Of a stretch of DNA of 64,000 nucleotides, positions 46,417 to 60,140 are shown piece by piece; positions within the stretch are counted from its first letter, which is position 1, and the number at the start of each line of letters is the position of its first letter. The notes below the pieces were generated by a model, which was not told where the DNA came from, ran no database searches, and saw only the letters and a list, made by a program, of their open reading frames with translations. Source of the stretch: Lepisosteus oculatus (Eukaryota; Chordata; Actinopteri; Semionotiformes; Lepisosteidae); assembly GCF_040954835.1 (NCBI RefSeq), contig NC_090698.1, forward strand, positions 4,090,501 through 4,154,500, in the 5' to 3' direction. The translations under genes and the position numbers were made by a program.

Positions 46417-49400
46417 TCCAAGACACTGAAACACAACATGAAACCATGCAGAAGCGATAAAAGCAAAGCAAAACTAACTGCAGTCCCGAAAGTAGATCTA
46501 CCATGGTTTCTTTTCTCAAGGAACAGCGGAAGAAGGGAAAATTCACAACTGCAGCTTTCGCACTGCACTGCATTTGCACTATAAATTCTGTGCAATTTCC
46601 CACAGAAAGAGCAAGGGAGCCTTTGCATCAGCTTGGTAGACAATGTCAAAACACAGTTCTGGAGAACACTGCCACACACATTGCCATAAAACCCATTCAG
46701 TGACACGGACAGATTGATTCAAGTGCTTAGTGGAAAGACATTGCTCAGAACTGGATTCCCAGAGTTTGCTACTCTACCTATCGACAGGTTTAGTTCTTTT
46801 ACTGAATGATCACGTACTCCGTTACGGCCACCATCATCCAAACTAGTGTGCCAGTTTGCTTCTCCTTTCTCCAGATCTTAATTTCTTTCATGAGGAATGA
46901 GAGCAGCCGAAGTTTGTGTGATGGTAGAAATGACTGAATTTAGAGAGAACTCTGGCTTGGCTGAGGGCCAACCTGCAGGTGATAGGACAGGGAGGCTGGG
47001 ACCCCCATGCTTGATGAAAAAGTGACTAAGGGGGCAGCTGCAAAGGTGGAGATGGGGTCTAGGAGGGAGGCGAATACGAGTGAGGGAGAGAAGAAGGTGA
47101 TGTCTGGTATGCTGCATATGTGAACTGAGGTGATTGCGTCTGGATTTGGCGTACAGTAAGTTGCGCCAGGTGGGCTGAATAAGTTCGGCTGTCTTCATCC
47201 CACCCGAGCATTCGCTTTCTTGCTCACTAGAGTTTCAACGCACTTTGTGAGGTTTATGTCTGAATGAACACTCACCAGCAGAACTCTAACATGCTTTAAA
47301 AAAGTATGTGAGCTGCCAAGCCCATGCAGCAGGTGTGCTCAGCGGGGCCAGAGTGTTAAGTGTGAATATGGGGTAACCTCCTGGGAACATTTTGAGGCTG
47401 CGAGTGGACAAAGCGTGCAGGAAAAGCAGCTGTTCAGAAAGACAGTGACTTCCGCGCTTTGAGGCTGCTTGCGGGCTCAGTGTAATTTAGACACAGAGAC
47501 GCACGGCCGCAATTTGTGGGATACCAGGCCTCTGCACAATACAGCTGCAGCAGAAGTAAAACACTCACACACTGCTCCTCTGTGCACGCTGCACAATCAA
47601 CCAAAGTAGCCTTTTCAGCACCAAGCTCCTCATGATTGAATTGGTCATTATTTTGGAGTGGACTCAAGAGCCCAAAGTGCAGGATCTGTCAACAGACTGC
47701 ACAAGAGAAAGTGGATTCGCTCATCTGGATACATCTGCACTGTCCCCCAGCTTGTCTTCAAAGGTTTCTACTTCACAGAACCTCTTGCGATGATCCTGGA
47801 GGAAATGTACTATCAAACAGACTGGGTAATTTGGCAAGGCAGAATGCAACTATCTTTAATTTGCCTTAGCCTCCAGCAACAGCCTCCAAAGACAATTCTG
47901 GGATGATTCTGCCAGGCACCAAAGACACAGGATTGCTATTCAGTCAGGATAAATACAAAAATCTCTGCAATTCACTTCGAATCCAGATGTCTTCAATCTT
48001 TGGCACTAACAGCAACCTTATAATCAAGGAAACGGAGGTGAACTATTTCATACCAATTGAGATTGGGGAAGGTCTGTGTGTCTGTGCGGGGGTTGTCTGA
48101 CCTTATAGAAAAAATAAGCAGCTTTTTTTTCTAAATGTGTGACCCTGACATAAGATAAACAGAAGCAAAAATCCCAAGAAAGCTTAGACGCTTTGTGTTT
48201 TGTTAGATGGTGACTTTAAGGCCATAAATCATGAGTCTAAAATCAAATGCAATACCCAGAGTGACTGTCTGTCCTATTCCTGAATTAGGGGGCTAATCAG
48301 GCAGCTCGAGAGCTTCTCTTCCCACTTCGGAGACTGCGCTCAATTGCGCTGCGGTTTCCACAGCTCTGTGCCATGGCCTTTGCCAGCTCCCCATGGGAAA
48401 AAGAGAAAAAAAATATAACCCTATGGATCTTCTCACTTTTTCCCTGCTCACAGCACAAGTTTCTGCTGACTGCATAGTTCAACTGCAGTTCCGTGACCCA
48501 GTGGGTAAATGTGCCCAAGTAGTTTTTTCCCTGTTTGTGCCTAAAGACAGTGGTATTTCAGGCATTAAAACACCATGTCTCGAAGATCTGAGCAGGCCAA
48601 CAAACAAGTGACCTTTATGCTTACAAAAGTAAACATTATGCCGTGACAGTGATATCTAAATTCATTCATGGCAGAACATTAGACCTGATAACCTTTCCTG
48701 TATCACAGGACCTGGGCAGCTATTGCAGACTGTTTGGTATTCCAACCAAGATTTTAATTAAAGCAATCAGAACTCTAAAATTACATTCTCTTATTTTCTG
48801 TATCCAGAAACGATCCATTCATTACAGCTGGATGGCCTAAGTCATTCCGTGAAAATTGACTTTCACAGAAAAGCCTTTAAAATATTTTTTTTTCTTCCAA
48901 TTTTGTACACTCGCAACGGTGCCACACGCACACACACAAAATCTCATTTAACGGCATTCTCCTAATCAACGCAGCACTTAGTCAAAATGTCATTTTGAGC
49001 AAATTGGGTATTTCTCTTCTTTTTCATTTTCATCCCAATTCCCCCATCATCCGCAGTGATTTTTAGCGTTAGAAAGAAAGCGTTTGGACTTGTTTCAGAA
49101 CTTAGGCTTCCTCCATCAACCTCTACATTTAACACGAAGAAGATATTTTACAGAAGGAGCAGGTCCCTTTTAGTCTCATTTACGCACTGCAAGAGTTTCG
49201 AAAACCCCCAATCCTGTACTCACTGTCCTCTCTGTCAGTCACACTGTAATCTGGCTGCCCCCCACCCAGGCTTAACTGCAACACTGCAGCACCAGTCTGA
49301 TCTGCTGATAAAACTCGCTGCAGGACTGTGCACGTTTCAGCACACGTTAAAATGCAACCCGTTTTTTTTTTTAAGGCTTCGACCTTATTTATTGCACTTC

Positions 49401-52400
49401 TGAGAAACAAACAAAAGAAAAATCAGACACCTGAGGTGTTGTGCAGTTGGTCTGCTTCCCAACCTCCATTTGCGTATGTGCATCAATTAAACCTGGTTTT
49501 GTTTCCATAGCCTTTATTTCCCATTATACTCAACCTGCCGCCCAAGTGAGATGAATATCTGCCTCAGTTGCCTCTTTTGCTTTGTTTCATTGGATTTACT
49601 TTGCCCCTTAACAAGGCAATAAAGCTTAATGACTTTTTCTCATACAAACAACAAAAAACGCTTCTGGGATGGTGTTCGATTTGATTAAAATTTCATTCCG
49701 TCCGTCCAACTTTCATTCAGAGGAACTGCTATCTGAAAGTGGAGATAAAAATTAAGAGGGAGATGTGAGAAGGGGAGTTGGGAATCTACTGAGAAGCTCT
49801 AGCTGCAAAATATCACAAATCAAAAATAAAAACCTGTGTCAGGTGCACAGCAGCCATTCTTTGGTCTTCTGAATTGTTTTTAGTCTTTCATGGCAGTGTC
49901 CATATTTAACCCAAATCTATTAATGGAATTTTACTCCCCGTCAATGAGCAGCTGACAGAGGCGCACGGCAGAAACCAGGGTGATTCATGAATCCCACCAA
50001 CCCCCTACTGTTTTTGTGATTCATTCTTTTTTTTCACACTTTGATCCATTTTAGGAGCTTTATGTTTTAAAATCTTATACAGCTGCTGGGTATTCTGGAA
50101 GGCAGGAATATATGCCTGAATGTATTGAGCATTTGGAAGTAGCCTGGGAACAATTTCCTAGCCTCTGAGCCATTAGGACTTCGGGTAGTTTAAATATCAC
50201 TGTCAGGGACAAGAACATTTTTTTAATTTGAGTGATACAAATTGACAGAGTAGAGAAGACAGAAAAATTGGACCTTTAAATCTTGCAGCCGATATCATTC
50301 TCTTCAATATGTTAAACGTATCAATAAGATCTACATAAGCATTATGAAGTCTATTAAAGAAGATGACTTTCCTGAGAACTGGCATTGTGCTGGACTGCTA
50401 GGACTGCAATATAGTTTATACTTATGAAAGACTTCCTGAAAAGCAAAACACAACTTGCTGAAATTGGGCTAATATTCCACTGTATCAAGATTGTTTATTT
50501 ATATTAAGAGACATTCCATACAAATATCTCAATGTACTGTAGAATGCGACAGCTTTTGTTATACTTTTTGTCCCTTAACCAAAACACACATACTGTACTG
50601 TAGAAAATTGTATTAAGAGGAAATAACTTTTCAAGTTTATCAAGCCAGAACATATCGAATTCTTTGCAAAGAAGAGCACAGAGCTCTTAAATCCAAATAA
50701 AATCTCTTGTAGTTTCTCATCTTGTTTCTGGTTTTGAAAGCACTTTTGCCGTGATTTGTAGTGATGTCTTATCTCAGGAAAATAGTATTTATTGCCGGAT
50801 GCTTGAAATTGATTTTCCTCTGTGCTGTGGATTGACAAAACATAGTGGTGAATATGCGGCACGGAAAGTGTCTATTATATTGTTACTATGTTTAGAGATA
50901 ATTGCTCATACTGTTCTATACAGTACATTCAACTAATACTGTTTAGCAGTCTACTTTTACATGTTAGACATGCAATGCTGTGTGAAAGTCTTACGTATTT
51001 TCCACTCTTTTCTATGGAAACATAATTCTATGAAATCTTCAACAGAAAATGAAGCCACTGTATTTTAAGATAACAGGTATTACAAATTGATCTGTATTGT
51101 GTTGTACAAAAAGCGGCTTTTTAGTGTTATGGAAATGTAGAGGACAAAAAATTGTGTTAACATAAGAGCTGGCAATAAGTCATCAAATGTCAATGTGACG
51201 GATAAACTACTACACTTCATACTGCCAAATCACAAAGGGTTACTTTCTAAGAGTTTCTAAGAAAACTTCACAAGTTTTTAAAGATTCTAGTTCACGCTAA
51301 ATAGAGATTGTTAAATGACAAGCCTGGGTTCTTCTTTCCCCAAGCTAATATGCCTTCATTTGTCAGAGTTATGATAGAAGGAAACGCTGGTGGAGGTTTG
51401 AAGATGCTCATATATATATAATGATTCCTGAATGTGTCTAAGCAGCAGTGCATATTAACAGCAGTGCATATTAAAGAGGAGGAGAAAAAGCTGTTTGCCA
51501 AGAAGCCTTTTCCTCAAAATGACTCTTTTGGCTGAGAACTGATATCCAGCTCACAAATTAGATACAGACAGAGGCAGTCACACAGGTTGGAAACAGAAAA
51601 TGGAGAAATCCGCTTATAACCTCTGCTTTTATCAATAAATGGATAAAAATTTCAGAATATCAGCCATCGCTAAGTGTGCAGGAATTGCTCCAACGCAGAG
51701 AGGCAGCACCTCTGGATAAGAAACTACCGCGCAAGAAGAATTGTGCTGCCAGGCAACGAGGCACCAGCCAGAGAGGGCCAAGATCTAACACAACTTCATA
51801 AGATTTTATAATCAGCCTTCTGTCTGGGGGAAGGAGCACTCATCTCTACTCTGACAAGCTCATCCTTCATTCCTATAATACAGCTCTGTCCCTAAGCTGA
51901 ATTCTGCAACCCGGACAACACGCTGCGCCTTCAGGATAATGCAGACGCTTCATGAGCTTGGCTTGCAGCTGAACAGGCCCCAGCAGAACCGCAGTCCAGG
52001 AAACAGCATCTGTGATAGCTTACAATGCGTGTCAGAGGGACATCCCCCCTTGTACACAGGGGGTTAAGGTCAAAGGCGCTCTTGCAGACCATGGTTCATG
52101 ACTAGGTAAAGCTCCAGTGGCAGAAATAATAAACGCATCAGCCCCCTTTTAAACTAGCGGAGTGTGCAAGGGGACAAAAGGTTGTGCAGCCAACCATCCT
52201 GGGTCAGCTTTCCAGTCAACCCTGCCCTTGAGAAATTTAAGAGCACAAGGAGTTCCGGCAAATCAATCCAAAACTCAAGGGAGAGTTTAAATCTCCGAAA
52301 CCCTAAACACTGAAAAGGGCTCAGCCTCTTAAACCCCATGGAACAAGGTAAAGTCATTGTGGAAGATTCACTCTGCTACTGTAGGTCTACAGAGTACCCT

Positions 52401-53429
52401 ACTCTCTGAAAACTGGGGCCTTGCCAGAGCCTTGCAATGCCCAGAATCCTTCAGCCTTGCCAGTGCCCCACTGTAATTCACCTCAAGCGGACTACTACCC
52501 ACCAGTCTATCTGCACAAAATAATGCGCTCCATAAAATAATACTCCATAAAAATGCATGTGCTTTCAACTACAATTGAATGGAAACGGCGATAGTTTCAT
52601 CTTTATGACAAAATGCAAATCTATTCCCCTTCAGTTCTTCTAAGTTTAACTACAGCACATCATTAAACTGTCTCATTTAAATTAGGGGACATGTTTCCCT
52701 GTGAAGCAAATGATATAATGAAACGCCTTCATCTATCATCATATATTCTCATGGGTTATTGATGAGCATTTCAGCAGCTTTGAAAATGAACCTAGAAAGC
52801 CAAGCGTAGCATGCATATGCTGTAAATCTGCAAAAGCTACTGTGCAACTGGGTGTGTGGCCCTTATTTAGACAGGCAAGCAACAGGAGCTTAGAGCTAAA
52901 AGATGGCAAAGGGGTTTTAACTAAAGGCGTTTACTGATGAACAATAATCCAAAGATAGATGGTAAAGGAGCGCATGTGTAAGGTTGTTATTTTTTATTTT
53001 CTTACCTACCCCTGTCTGAGTTTGGAATCGCTAGCTGTTAGTCAGTACAGAGACTGCAGACTTCCTCAGTCCCTGCAGCAGAGCCTTACTTTAACAGCAC
53101 TTGCACTGCAAACGTGTCCACCTCGTTACCACTCCTCATCTCACAGCAGTCACTGCTGTGTGGCAAGCTAAGGATGTTGTAATTGGCTCACCAGACCTCC
53201 GTGGCAGCTTTCCAATAGGGCACAGACGCGCCACGAATCCCGGTCGCAGCTGGTTAAGAACAGCACAGATTCAATCTCAAACTGGGGGACATGTGAGCGA
53301 AGGGGCTCAGAAAGTTACAGGGAAACGCAATTTCAGGTGAGGACAAAAGTGATTGACAGTTGCTCACTCCTTCCATGAACATCTTAGAACATACTGAACG
53401 GCCAGCCAAAGTGGAAGCTATTCTGTATT
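46417..53429. other. Intergenic, no gene recognised
   Basis: A minus-strand frame at 46878-47198 (106 codons) has no recognisable domain. A 16-bp unit with core CAGTGCATATTAA is repeated in tandem at 51444-51475. 49.9-50.0 kb resembles conserved noncoding DNA by texture only. Confidence 0.35.
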
Positions 53430-53570
53430 TTGTAATTAACTACACTGCATCACGGCCCCTCTTTTCAAGACTAAAGAGGTTCAGTTCCTTCAGTCTGTCG
53501 GTGTAGTAAGAGACTTTGTGTGATGTTATGTCTTCAGTCCATTGGTCACCAAGACAGGTGGGAAGACAGA
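53430..53570 (-). repeat. CR1-like LINE 3' fragment
   Basis: The plus strand reads CGGCCCCTCTTTTCAAGACT, AAAGAGGTTCAGTTCC, TTCAGTCTGTCGGTGTAGTA. This follows the pattern of antisense CR1 LINE 3' ends in vertebrates (recalled as CCCCTC...AGACTAAA.AG.TTCAG.TCC.TCAGCCTGTC). Short and diverged. Confidence 0.5.
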
Positions 53571-53837
53571 CAGAAGCTGTGCATTGCAGATGCTGTCAAC
53601 CAATGATAGCAGATCATGTTCCCCTTGTTTTAACTAACAGTGGTTCAAAGCAGTAACAGAGCTGGGATGCAATCAAAGCTGGCAGACCCCACAGACCTTC
53701 TGGGAGCAGGACTATAAACAATGCTTTTGATGTACAGTACTTCACACCGGGTCCAGCTCAATTTTTTGGACAGCAGGAAACAGGTATTTTTGTGTGTGTC
53801 CACAATTGAATGCTGGTATTTTCTGCCTTAAAGAGCA

Positions 53838-54212
53838 TAATGATAATTCCTTACACTTATATAGCACTTTTCGGGACACTGCAGTCAAAGAGCTTTACAG
53901 GTGATGGGTCTCCTCTCCACCACCACCAGTGGGCAGCCCCACCTGGATGATGCCACAGTGCACCAGTACACTCCCCACACTCCAGCTATCAGTGGGGAGG
54001 AGAGCAGAGTGATGAAGCCAGTTCATAGATGGGGATTATTAGGAGGTCATGATTAGTAAAGGCCAGGGGGAAATGTTGGCCAGGACACTGAAGTTTACAC
54101 CCCTATTCTTTTAGAGAAACACCCTGGGATTTTTAATGACCATGGAGAGTCAGAACCTCAGATTTATGTCTCATCTGAAGAACGGTGCCATTTTACAGTA
54201 TAGTGTATAGGC
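53838..54212 (-). mobile_element. 5S-type SINE, 5'-truncated (copy D)
   Basis: It begins with the inverted tail (ACTTATATAGCACTTTTCGG, CAAAGAGCTTTACAGGTGAT). It continues through CTCCACCACCACCAGTGGGC, CAGTGGGGAGGAGAGCAGAG, GAGAGTCAGAACCTCAG and AACGGTGCCATTTTACAGTA, and ends near 54212. Head and CTCF-like segment are missing, as in copy C. Confidence 0.75.
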
Positions 54213-57200
54213 TATTGCAGAGTTTCCCATTTTGTGACCCCAGATTCTTCTGAGCTTCCTTTCTCAATTACTTTTTGAACCTTTAATTAAATTAATAGTT
54301 TGTTTAAGCATATCATTTCAATTGAACCATCCGACAGCTGGAGATCTCAATCTGCTCATTAAGCTGCTTTAATTAACTTGAAATTTGCAACTTTTCAGAA
54401 GCCGAAAAAGACTAAAAAACGGGTAATTAAACAAAAAGCTACTGAATCCATCAAAATAACTCAGCTGGAATGAAATCCAGTTCTGAGCATAAGAAGTCAT
54501 GAGCTAGAAGTTACTTTTTTTTACATATAAACTATTTTGTTATTAAATTACCTGCCTCCAGCACTACACTGATCCCACCACTCAATGCAGTGACAGCATT
54601 TTATAGAGCTGATTTAAATTTAAATGTCATGAAATTTATACAGTGGGCTATGGATATGAAGTCTGAAATGATTTCATTCAGAACAGGAAAAGGGATTGTC
54701 CAGGTAAAAGAAACCCTTATTTTCTCTTATTTCTGTTCTGCTCTTTTCTTCCTGTCTTTGCATCACTGAAAAATATAGTGCCTCTGCTTCCAGAGCCTCT
54801 GCTTTGCACTAACAGAGGCTGTACGTGTTTCTATAAACGTGGGATTCTGTGGTATGCCATGATTTTCATCTTTAGGAGTATTATTCATGCATTTTAATAA
54901 CCAGTAGAAATAAATCACACTCCACTGTGACTCAAAGCAATGGGCAAATACTCATGACCCTACCGCTAAAATAATAATCTGAATAAAACAGTAATAAAAC
55001 TTAAAGAAACAGCCCACTTATATTCTGTGGAAGGGAGAATTACTATGCCTGATATTCACTATTTTCAAGTAGGTGTCGCTTCATCACTTATTGCGATGCA
55101 ACATAAGGTCAGCCCTTCAAAAGATGTGAAAACCATTCTGCTTTGAGTACAATAGAAACCTGTCTTTTTAAAATTTCTCTGCACACTGCAACAGCACAGA
55201 TCCTTCCTCTCCGAAACGCTGCATACCGGATGAGTCTGTCAGAAACCCTCATGGTTTTATTAGATGACTCGTGCATTTTTCATTGGTTCAACAGACAAAT
55301 GTCTGCACTGCATGTGCCTGTATTTCTGCTCCAATGAAACAAAAGAAAACCACGCATAGTAACCATGCCCTCTAAATTCTTGTCTTTTATATCTTCTTAC
55401 TTTACTCCTTTGTTCATTCCAGCTATATTCCATGTAGCTCTTGGGATTCTTTCAATCCTTAGATCTTATATTCTCCCCTAGAAATCTTAAGTCACAGACA
55501 AGTGCAAGAAAAATAGGTGAGGCCCTACTCTAAACGTTTTATTAATGCAACAACTTAACAGCTTAGGAACTGTTTCTCCTTCAGAGTAATATCAGTGTGA
55601 AATCTTTGAAATCTTCCTGTTTGCATACTAAAGATATGAAACAACCACCCAGTGTTACCTTACCAGAGAGGGAAGTGAGTGTTTTTGCTGATTTCGGAGT
55701 GGAGGGAGACAGCCCAGATACTGCATGCCCTCCAGATTATCCCCTGCCCTTCTCCTTTCCAAGTTCCCCCTCATCTAAAATGGCTCAGCTTCCTCAAGGG
55801 GGCGCTATGCCAGTGGAAAACAAAGACAATACAAATATTTTGCAGTGATTTTTTTTTCCTATTTCTCTGTGAAACACAACACAAACTGGTTCTTGTGCAG
55901 CAGTAGCTCCTGAGATGCCAAAAGGAGGGTGAACTCAGCAGTCTGCATTACACTGCTGTCACAAAGCACCTGCTCAAATGACATCAACAACACCTGGCAT
56001 GGAAGAGGCACAGAAGGCTTCTTCCAGAAAAGCTATATCCTCATCAATCCCCACGATCGCTTTGTCTCTCCAGATCCACCACACACCTGGAGCGAAACAG
56101 TGTTGCTTCACAGCAATCGTGACACATCTACTGCTTCTGTGAAGCACAACACAGCCTCCTTCTGTCAAACAAAGCAGAAAGAGACCACATTTTAATACTT
56201 TAATCAAGGAAGGCTATTTTTAAAGAAAAGTAAAAATAAAAATGGTCAATCAATTTAACAGCCAAATCAGTGTCTTATAATATTCTTCCTGTCCTGGCTG
56301 AACTTTAATTGTCATTTTCTTTTGCAATTTAGGTACTTTATGGTGGCGATGCTTTTCGTTTTGAACAGATGGCTTGAAATACCAAAAGGACAACCTCCAT
56401 TAAATGCATGGAGGACTTTTAACGACCATATTCCTGGGCTTGCAAAAAGAAGGAGCTGAGTGCCTTTATATTCAGGATAATCAGACATTGGACATTAGAA
56501 AAGACTTTCAACAAGTCGTTTATTGCTAGTTAATCAAATCAAGGCCATTCTGTTGGGGTCCTGCCAGGGATATTTCTGTGCAAGCTATAAACATTTTTAT
56601 CTACATTCATCCCCGAGTCATAATGGCTTACTGAAGTGCCATAAAATGAAGAACTAATGGCAAAAATGGTTTCGTTATCTGTGGTGCAATTCCACTCTAT
56701 CATAATGCGTTGTTACATGTATTCAGAATTTAAAGCTGTTGGCTTGCACATTTTTACATATGACTTTTAACCATGAAACTTGGCCATTCTGCCAGGTCAG
56801 CAATTATTAGAATTACCTGCACAGTGATGTAAGATACATGCCAGCTGCACTGCAGGTCCAAAAGGCAAACCGCTGACTGGCTAAAGTGATTATTAGAGTT
56901 AAATTAGGCCATCATACTCCAATGTTATAGCTGGAGTATGACTATATCAACATTCCAGCTCAATCCTATAATATAACTTGTGTGTCCACCATGCCTCCTT
57001 CATTCTGCTTGGGAGCTCCTACATGGAACAATGCCCTAAAAAATCTACAGTATATTTTACAATTCTGTATAGAAAGCAGTTTTTAGCTAAGAAACCTATG
57101 GAGAACATGCACAGGCCTATTTACTGTACTTGAACATCTTATTAGAGCTCTGGAACCATATTCCTGAATGGTTAGCGAAGACAAATTGAGTTGTAAAACA

Positions 57201-59326
57201 GAGATATAAGCAATTAAAAGAACTTCATCCAAAGCTTCAGTGCACTGTAAGCATCATAGTGTTTATGGCTTTATTATGCTGCTAGTATACAGAGAGGAGC
57301 ATTTGAAATGAACAGATTATTATTTCTGCTCTGCCACGGTCTGAGAGAGAAAAGGCACGGCAAGAGTGTCCCCTGAAGATTGATAGGGTCCCTATGCCTG
57401 CAGAAAGTGGGGAGACAGCACACGACAACAGTTGTGCTGTGGTAAGAGAGAAACGCTCCTGTGTTACTGGGGACTGAGATTCACATCTCAACGCGCACTC
57501 CATTGGAAATCCCATCCTCCAAAGCACACGCTGCCTGTACCACACCATTGCTTCATGTTTAAATGAAGTCTTCCCACCAAAAACACGATGATTAAATTCC
57601 TCTCGCTGCCCCAGCTACACTCTGGTGCCTGAGCGCTTGGCGTTCGGGAGGGAATTACCCTCATCTGTCATCCTTCGATTTATGAGCTCATTTCATCCTG
57701 AAACATTAAGTCAAATCTCATATAGTGAGTGTTAAATTCACATTACATGTAAAAAGCTGGGGATACACTCCACGAGATCTAGAAATCTCTTAACATAACT
57801 CATTTGCATCCTAACATTGTACTTAAGTATCACAATCATAACACTCCTAATTATTTAAGGGACTTGTTCTGTAATTACCCAGTCAATAAGAACAGAAATG
57901 TATAAACATAGACTTTGCATGACATGGGCAACGTGTGGATGAATAAAATAGAAAATCTGAAGGAAACAAGATGATATTCCACGTCACAGCTCAATTTGAA
58001 ATTCTTGGATCCAGTTTTCAATGACGGGGACAGAGTGAGAAGTGAGTGAGGCGGACATCTCTAGATGAAGATGGAGGGCAGGGAGGTGGACAGGGATGCA
58101 GCGCTGAAGAGCGAGTGGCAATGGGAAGAGCCTGCCTGGGAGGAGGGCAAACTGCCCTCATTTAGCGCAGAACAGGTATGTGCGTGCACATCTCACAAGC
58201 AGTGGTCTGGTGAGAGGGAGATGAGCACTGCTTTCTCTGGAGAGCAGGAAGGATCAGCCGTAGTAAAATTCAGCAATGCTAGGCCTTGCTGCTCTCTGCT
58301 GTACTACTGAACAGCAGACATGACTGAGGACACAAGGGGAAGCTAAGCTTGCATCAGGAACAATCAGTTCATTTGGTGTGTATCTGCATTTTGACCTCCA
58401 TGAGTTCGAGATACTGCTGTCCTCCAAGCAACACTCCAAGCAACAGTCTAGTTTGCTCACTCTGGTAAGTGGACCATGCATCTGCTACTCTCCTGTCAAC
58501 AATCTAATGGGCAGAGCTGAATTCTAACACACAGCATAAGGGTATGATTAAAGGGAAACTGATGAACCCCATCTTAGGCATTCATTGGAGGCTGTTATTG
58601 ATTAATTATGAAACAGGCCAGTGGTGATTGGTATCATCAGTGAAATTCAAACATGCCCTGAATATGATTTTGAGCATGCTTGTGTGTTATGGGCATACCC
58701 CACTCAATCCACAGCTGGATTTATATTGGAAAAAAAAATGCACAGCCTCTGTTCCAGTCCTTGGTGTGGTTAAGACGATGATTGTCACATTAAAACGATC
58801 GTCGTGCCCAAAGGCTCCTACAATTTCCACCACATCATGTCGGAGCTCTAAACAATCAGTGAAGGAGTAATCAATTATATGGCATCACTTCTGTTTTACT
58901 GAAATATATTGACATTTTTTTTAAATTAAACTGGACAGCACAAACACTGACTTAATAAATAGATGAATGAATTGATACGCAACCATGCCTGACAGTATTA
59001 TGAGATGACGGGTTGTCTGGAGTGACAGCTTTTTTTAAAAATGAACATCTGGTACAAGTGTATTTTTTTCTGCTAACACTTGTACACCACAGACCTTTTG
59101 TTCACATGTAGCAGGAGTTGCCAGGCTCTGAGCAGGTAAACAGAACAAAGCACGGAGACTTCTGATTTATGTGAAGCACTCGTATCTTTTCAGGAATAAT
59201 CCTTCACATGCAAAAGGTAACCAGGATCAACACACTTAGAACATAGCTGGAGGTCCACTGGATAAGGGTGGGTAATTCTGCACAATCTAATAGAGATAAA
59301 ATAAAACTAGACATTTGTATAAACAC
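54213..59326. other. Intergenic, no gene recognised; one CTCF-like core
   Basis: A CTCF-like TCAAGGGGGCGCT lies at 55794-55806. CATACTCCA / TGGAGTATG at about 56913-56940 is a short perfect inverted repeat. 57.6-57.75 kb looks like conserved noncoding DNA by texture. Short frames here lack domains. Confidence 0.35.
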
Positions 59327-60140
59327 GCCGGCGGCCATGTCACCCTGCAAATGCACAACTGGCAACTCGGTAAAGCTCAGCAGGGGTGAGCCTGGTCAGT
59401 ACCTGGATAGGAGACCTCCTGGGAAAAACTAAGTTCGCTGCTGGAACAGGTGTTTGGGGGGCCAGTTGGTGGCGCTCATCCTGCAACTTCGTGGGACTTA
59501 ATGCCTCAGTATAGTGACGGGGACACTATACTGTAAAAAGGCGCCGTCCTTCAGATGAGACGGACCTGCCTCACGGATCGGATTTGGTTTTCGGACTCTC
59601 TAGAGGCTCACTATTCTGTGAACTACCCATAGGTGGCAGATTCAGACCCCTGTGTGCGGTTGGAGAGAAGGGTCGAGTGAGCGAATGTCCCGTGACTTAA
59701 ATTCAAATCTTTGGGCAGTTTCGTGGTCAGAAGGAGGGCCGAGATCCGTAAACCAAATCCGATCCGCAAGACAGGTCCGACAAAATCCGTTAACCAAGAG
59801 TCGAGTCCGATTCGTAAGGCGAGGTCCGTAGTCGGGGGGAAGGCGATATCCGACACAGAGAGCAAGGGAGTTTTAGCTCAGGGGAGTAGAACTCAAAAGT
59901 GTAGCGTTACCAGGTCCTAGTAAGCCCGTAGAGGTGAGGCAGAAAGGTTTAAGTAGAGAAAAAGGGGAAAAGTGGTTGGATAATAGGTTAACTTCGGTAA
60001 ACCGAGTGCGTGGTTGCGTGGAAACACTGACAATTGCGTCATCCAGGTGGGGCTGCACACTGGTGGTGGTGGAGGGGATCCCCATTACCTGTAAAGCGCT
60101 TTGAGTGCAGGTTTCCAGAAAAGCTCAATGTAAGGTGTTC
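59327..60140 (+). mobile_element. 5S-rRNA-headed SINE with its centre replaced (copy E)
   Basis: 59327-59440 is a clear 5S rRNA-like head: GCCGGCGGCCATGTCACCCT, TAAAGCTCAGCAGGGG (box A region), GCCTGGTCAGTACCTGGAT and ATAGGAGACC (box C). The SINE body follows to CTTCAGATGAGACG (59549-59562). About 470 bp of unrelated sequence comes next, and the SINE resumes at about 60035 (GCGTCATCCAGGTGG) through GGTGGTGGTGGAGGGGA to an AAGCGCTTTGAGTG tail. Relative to copy B about 190 bp of SINE centre is missing, so this is replacement rather than simple insertion. Confidence 0.75.
59563..60034. other. Unidentified segment inside SINE copy E, with 30-bp inverted repeat
   Basis: 59561-59590 and 59750-59779 are near-perfect inverted arms sharing CGGATCGGATTTGGTTT and its complement, plus a matching GACCTG/CAGGTC end. 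The right part repeats short words such as AATCCG, GTCCGA and CGTAAGG. It is markedly CpG-richer than its surroundings and shows no coding. It might be part of an LTR or another nonautonomous element; I do not recognise it. Confidence 0.5.

Noticed and set aside
58538-58920. Third copy of the TTAA-flanked element (TTAAAGGGAAACTG at about 58548)
   Set aside because: Only the first 14 bases resemble the left end. The interior does not align and no right end is present.
59327-59440. A functional 5S rRNA gene
   Set aside because: The 5S similarity is diverged and runs directly into a SINE body and tail shared with four other copies, so it is a SINE head.
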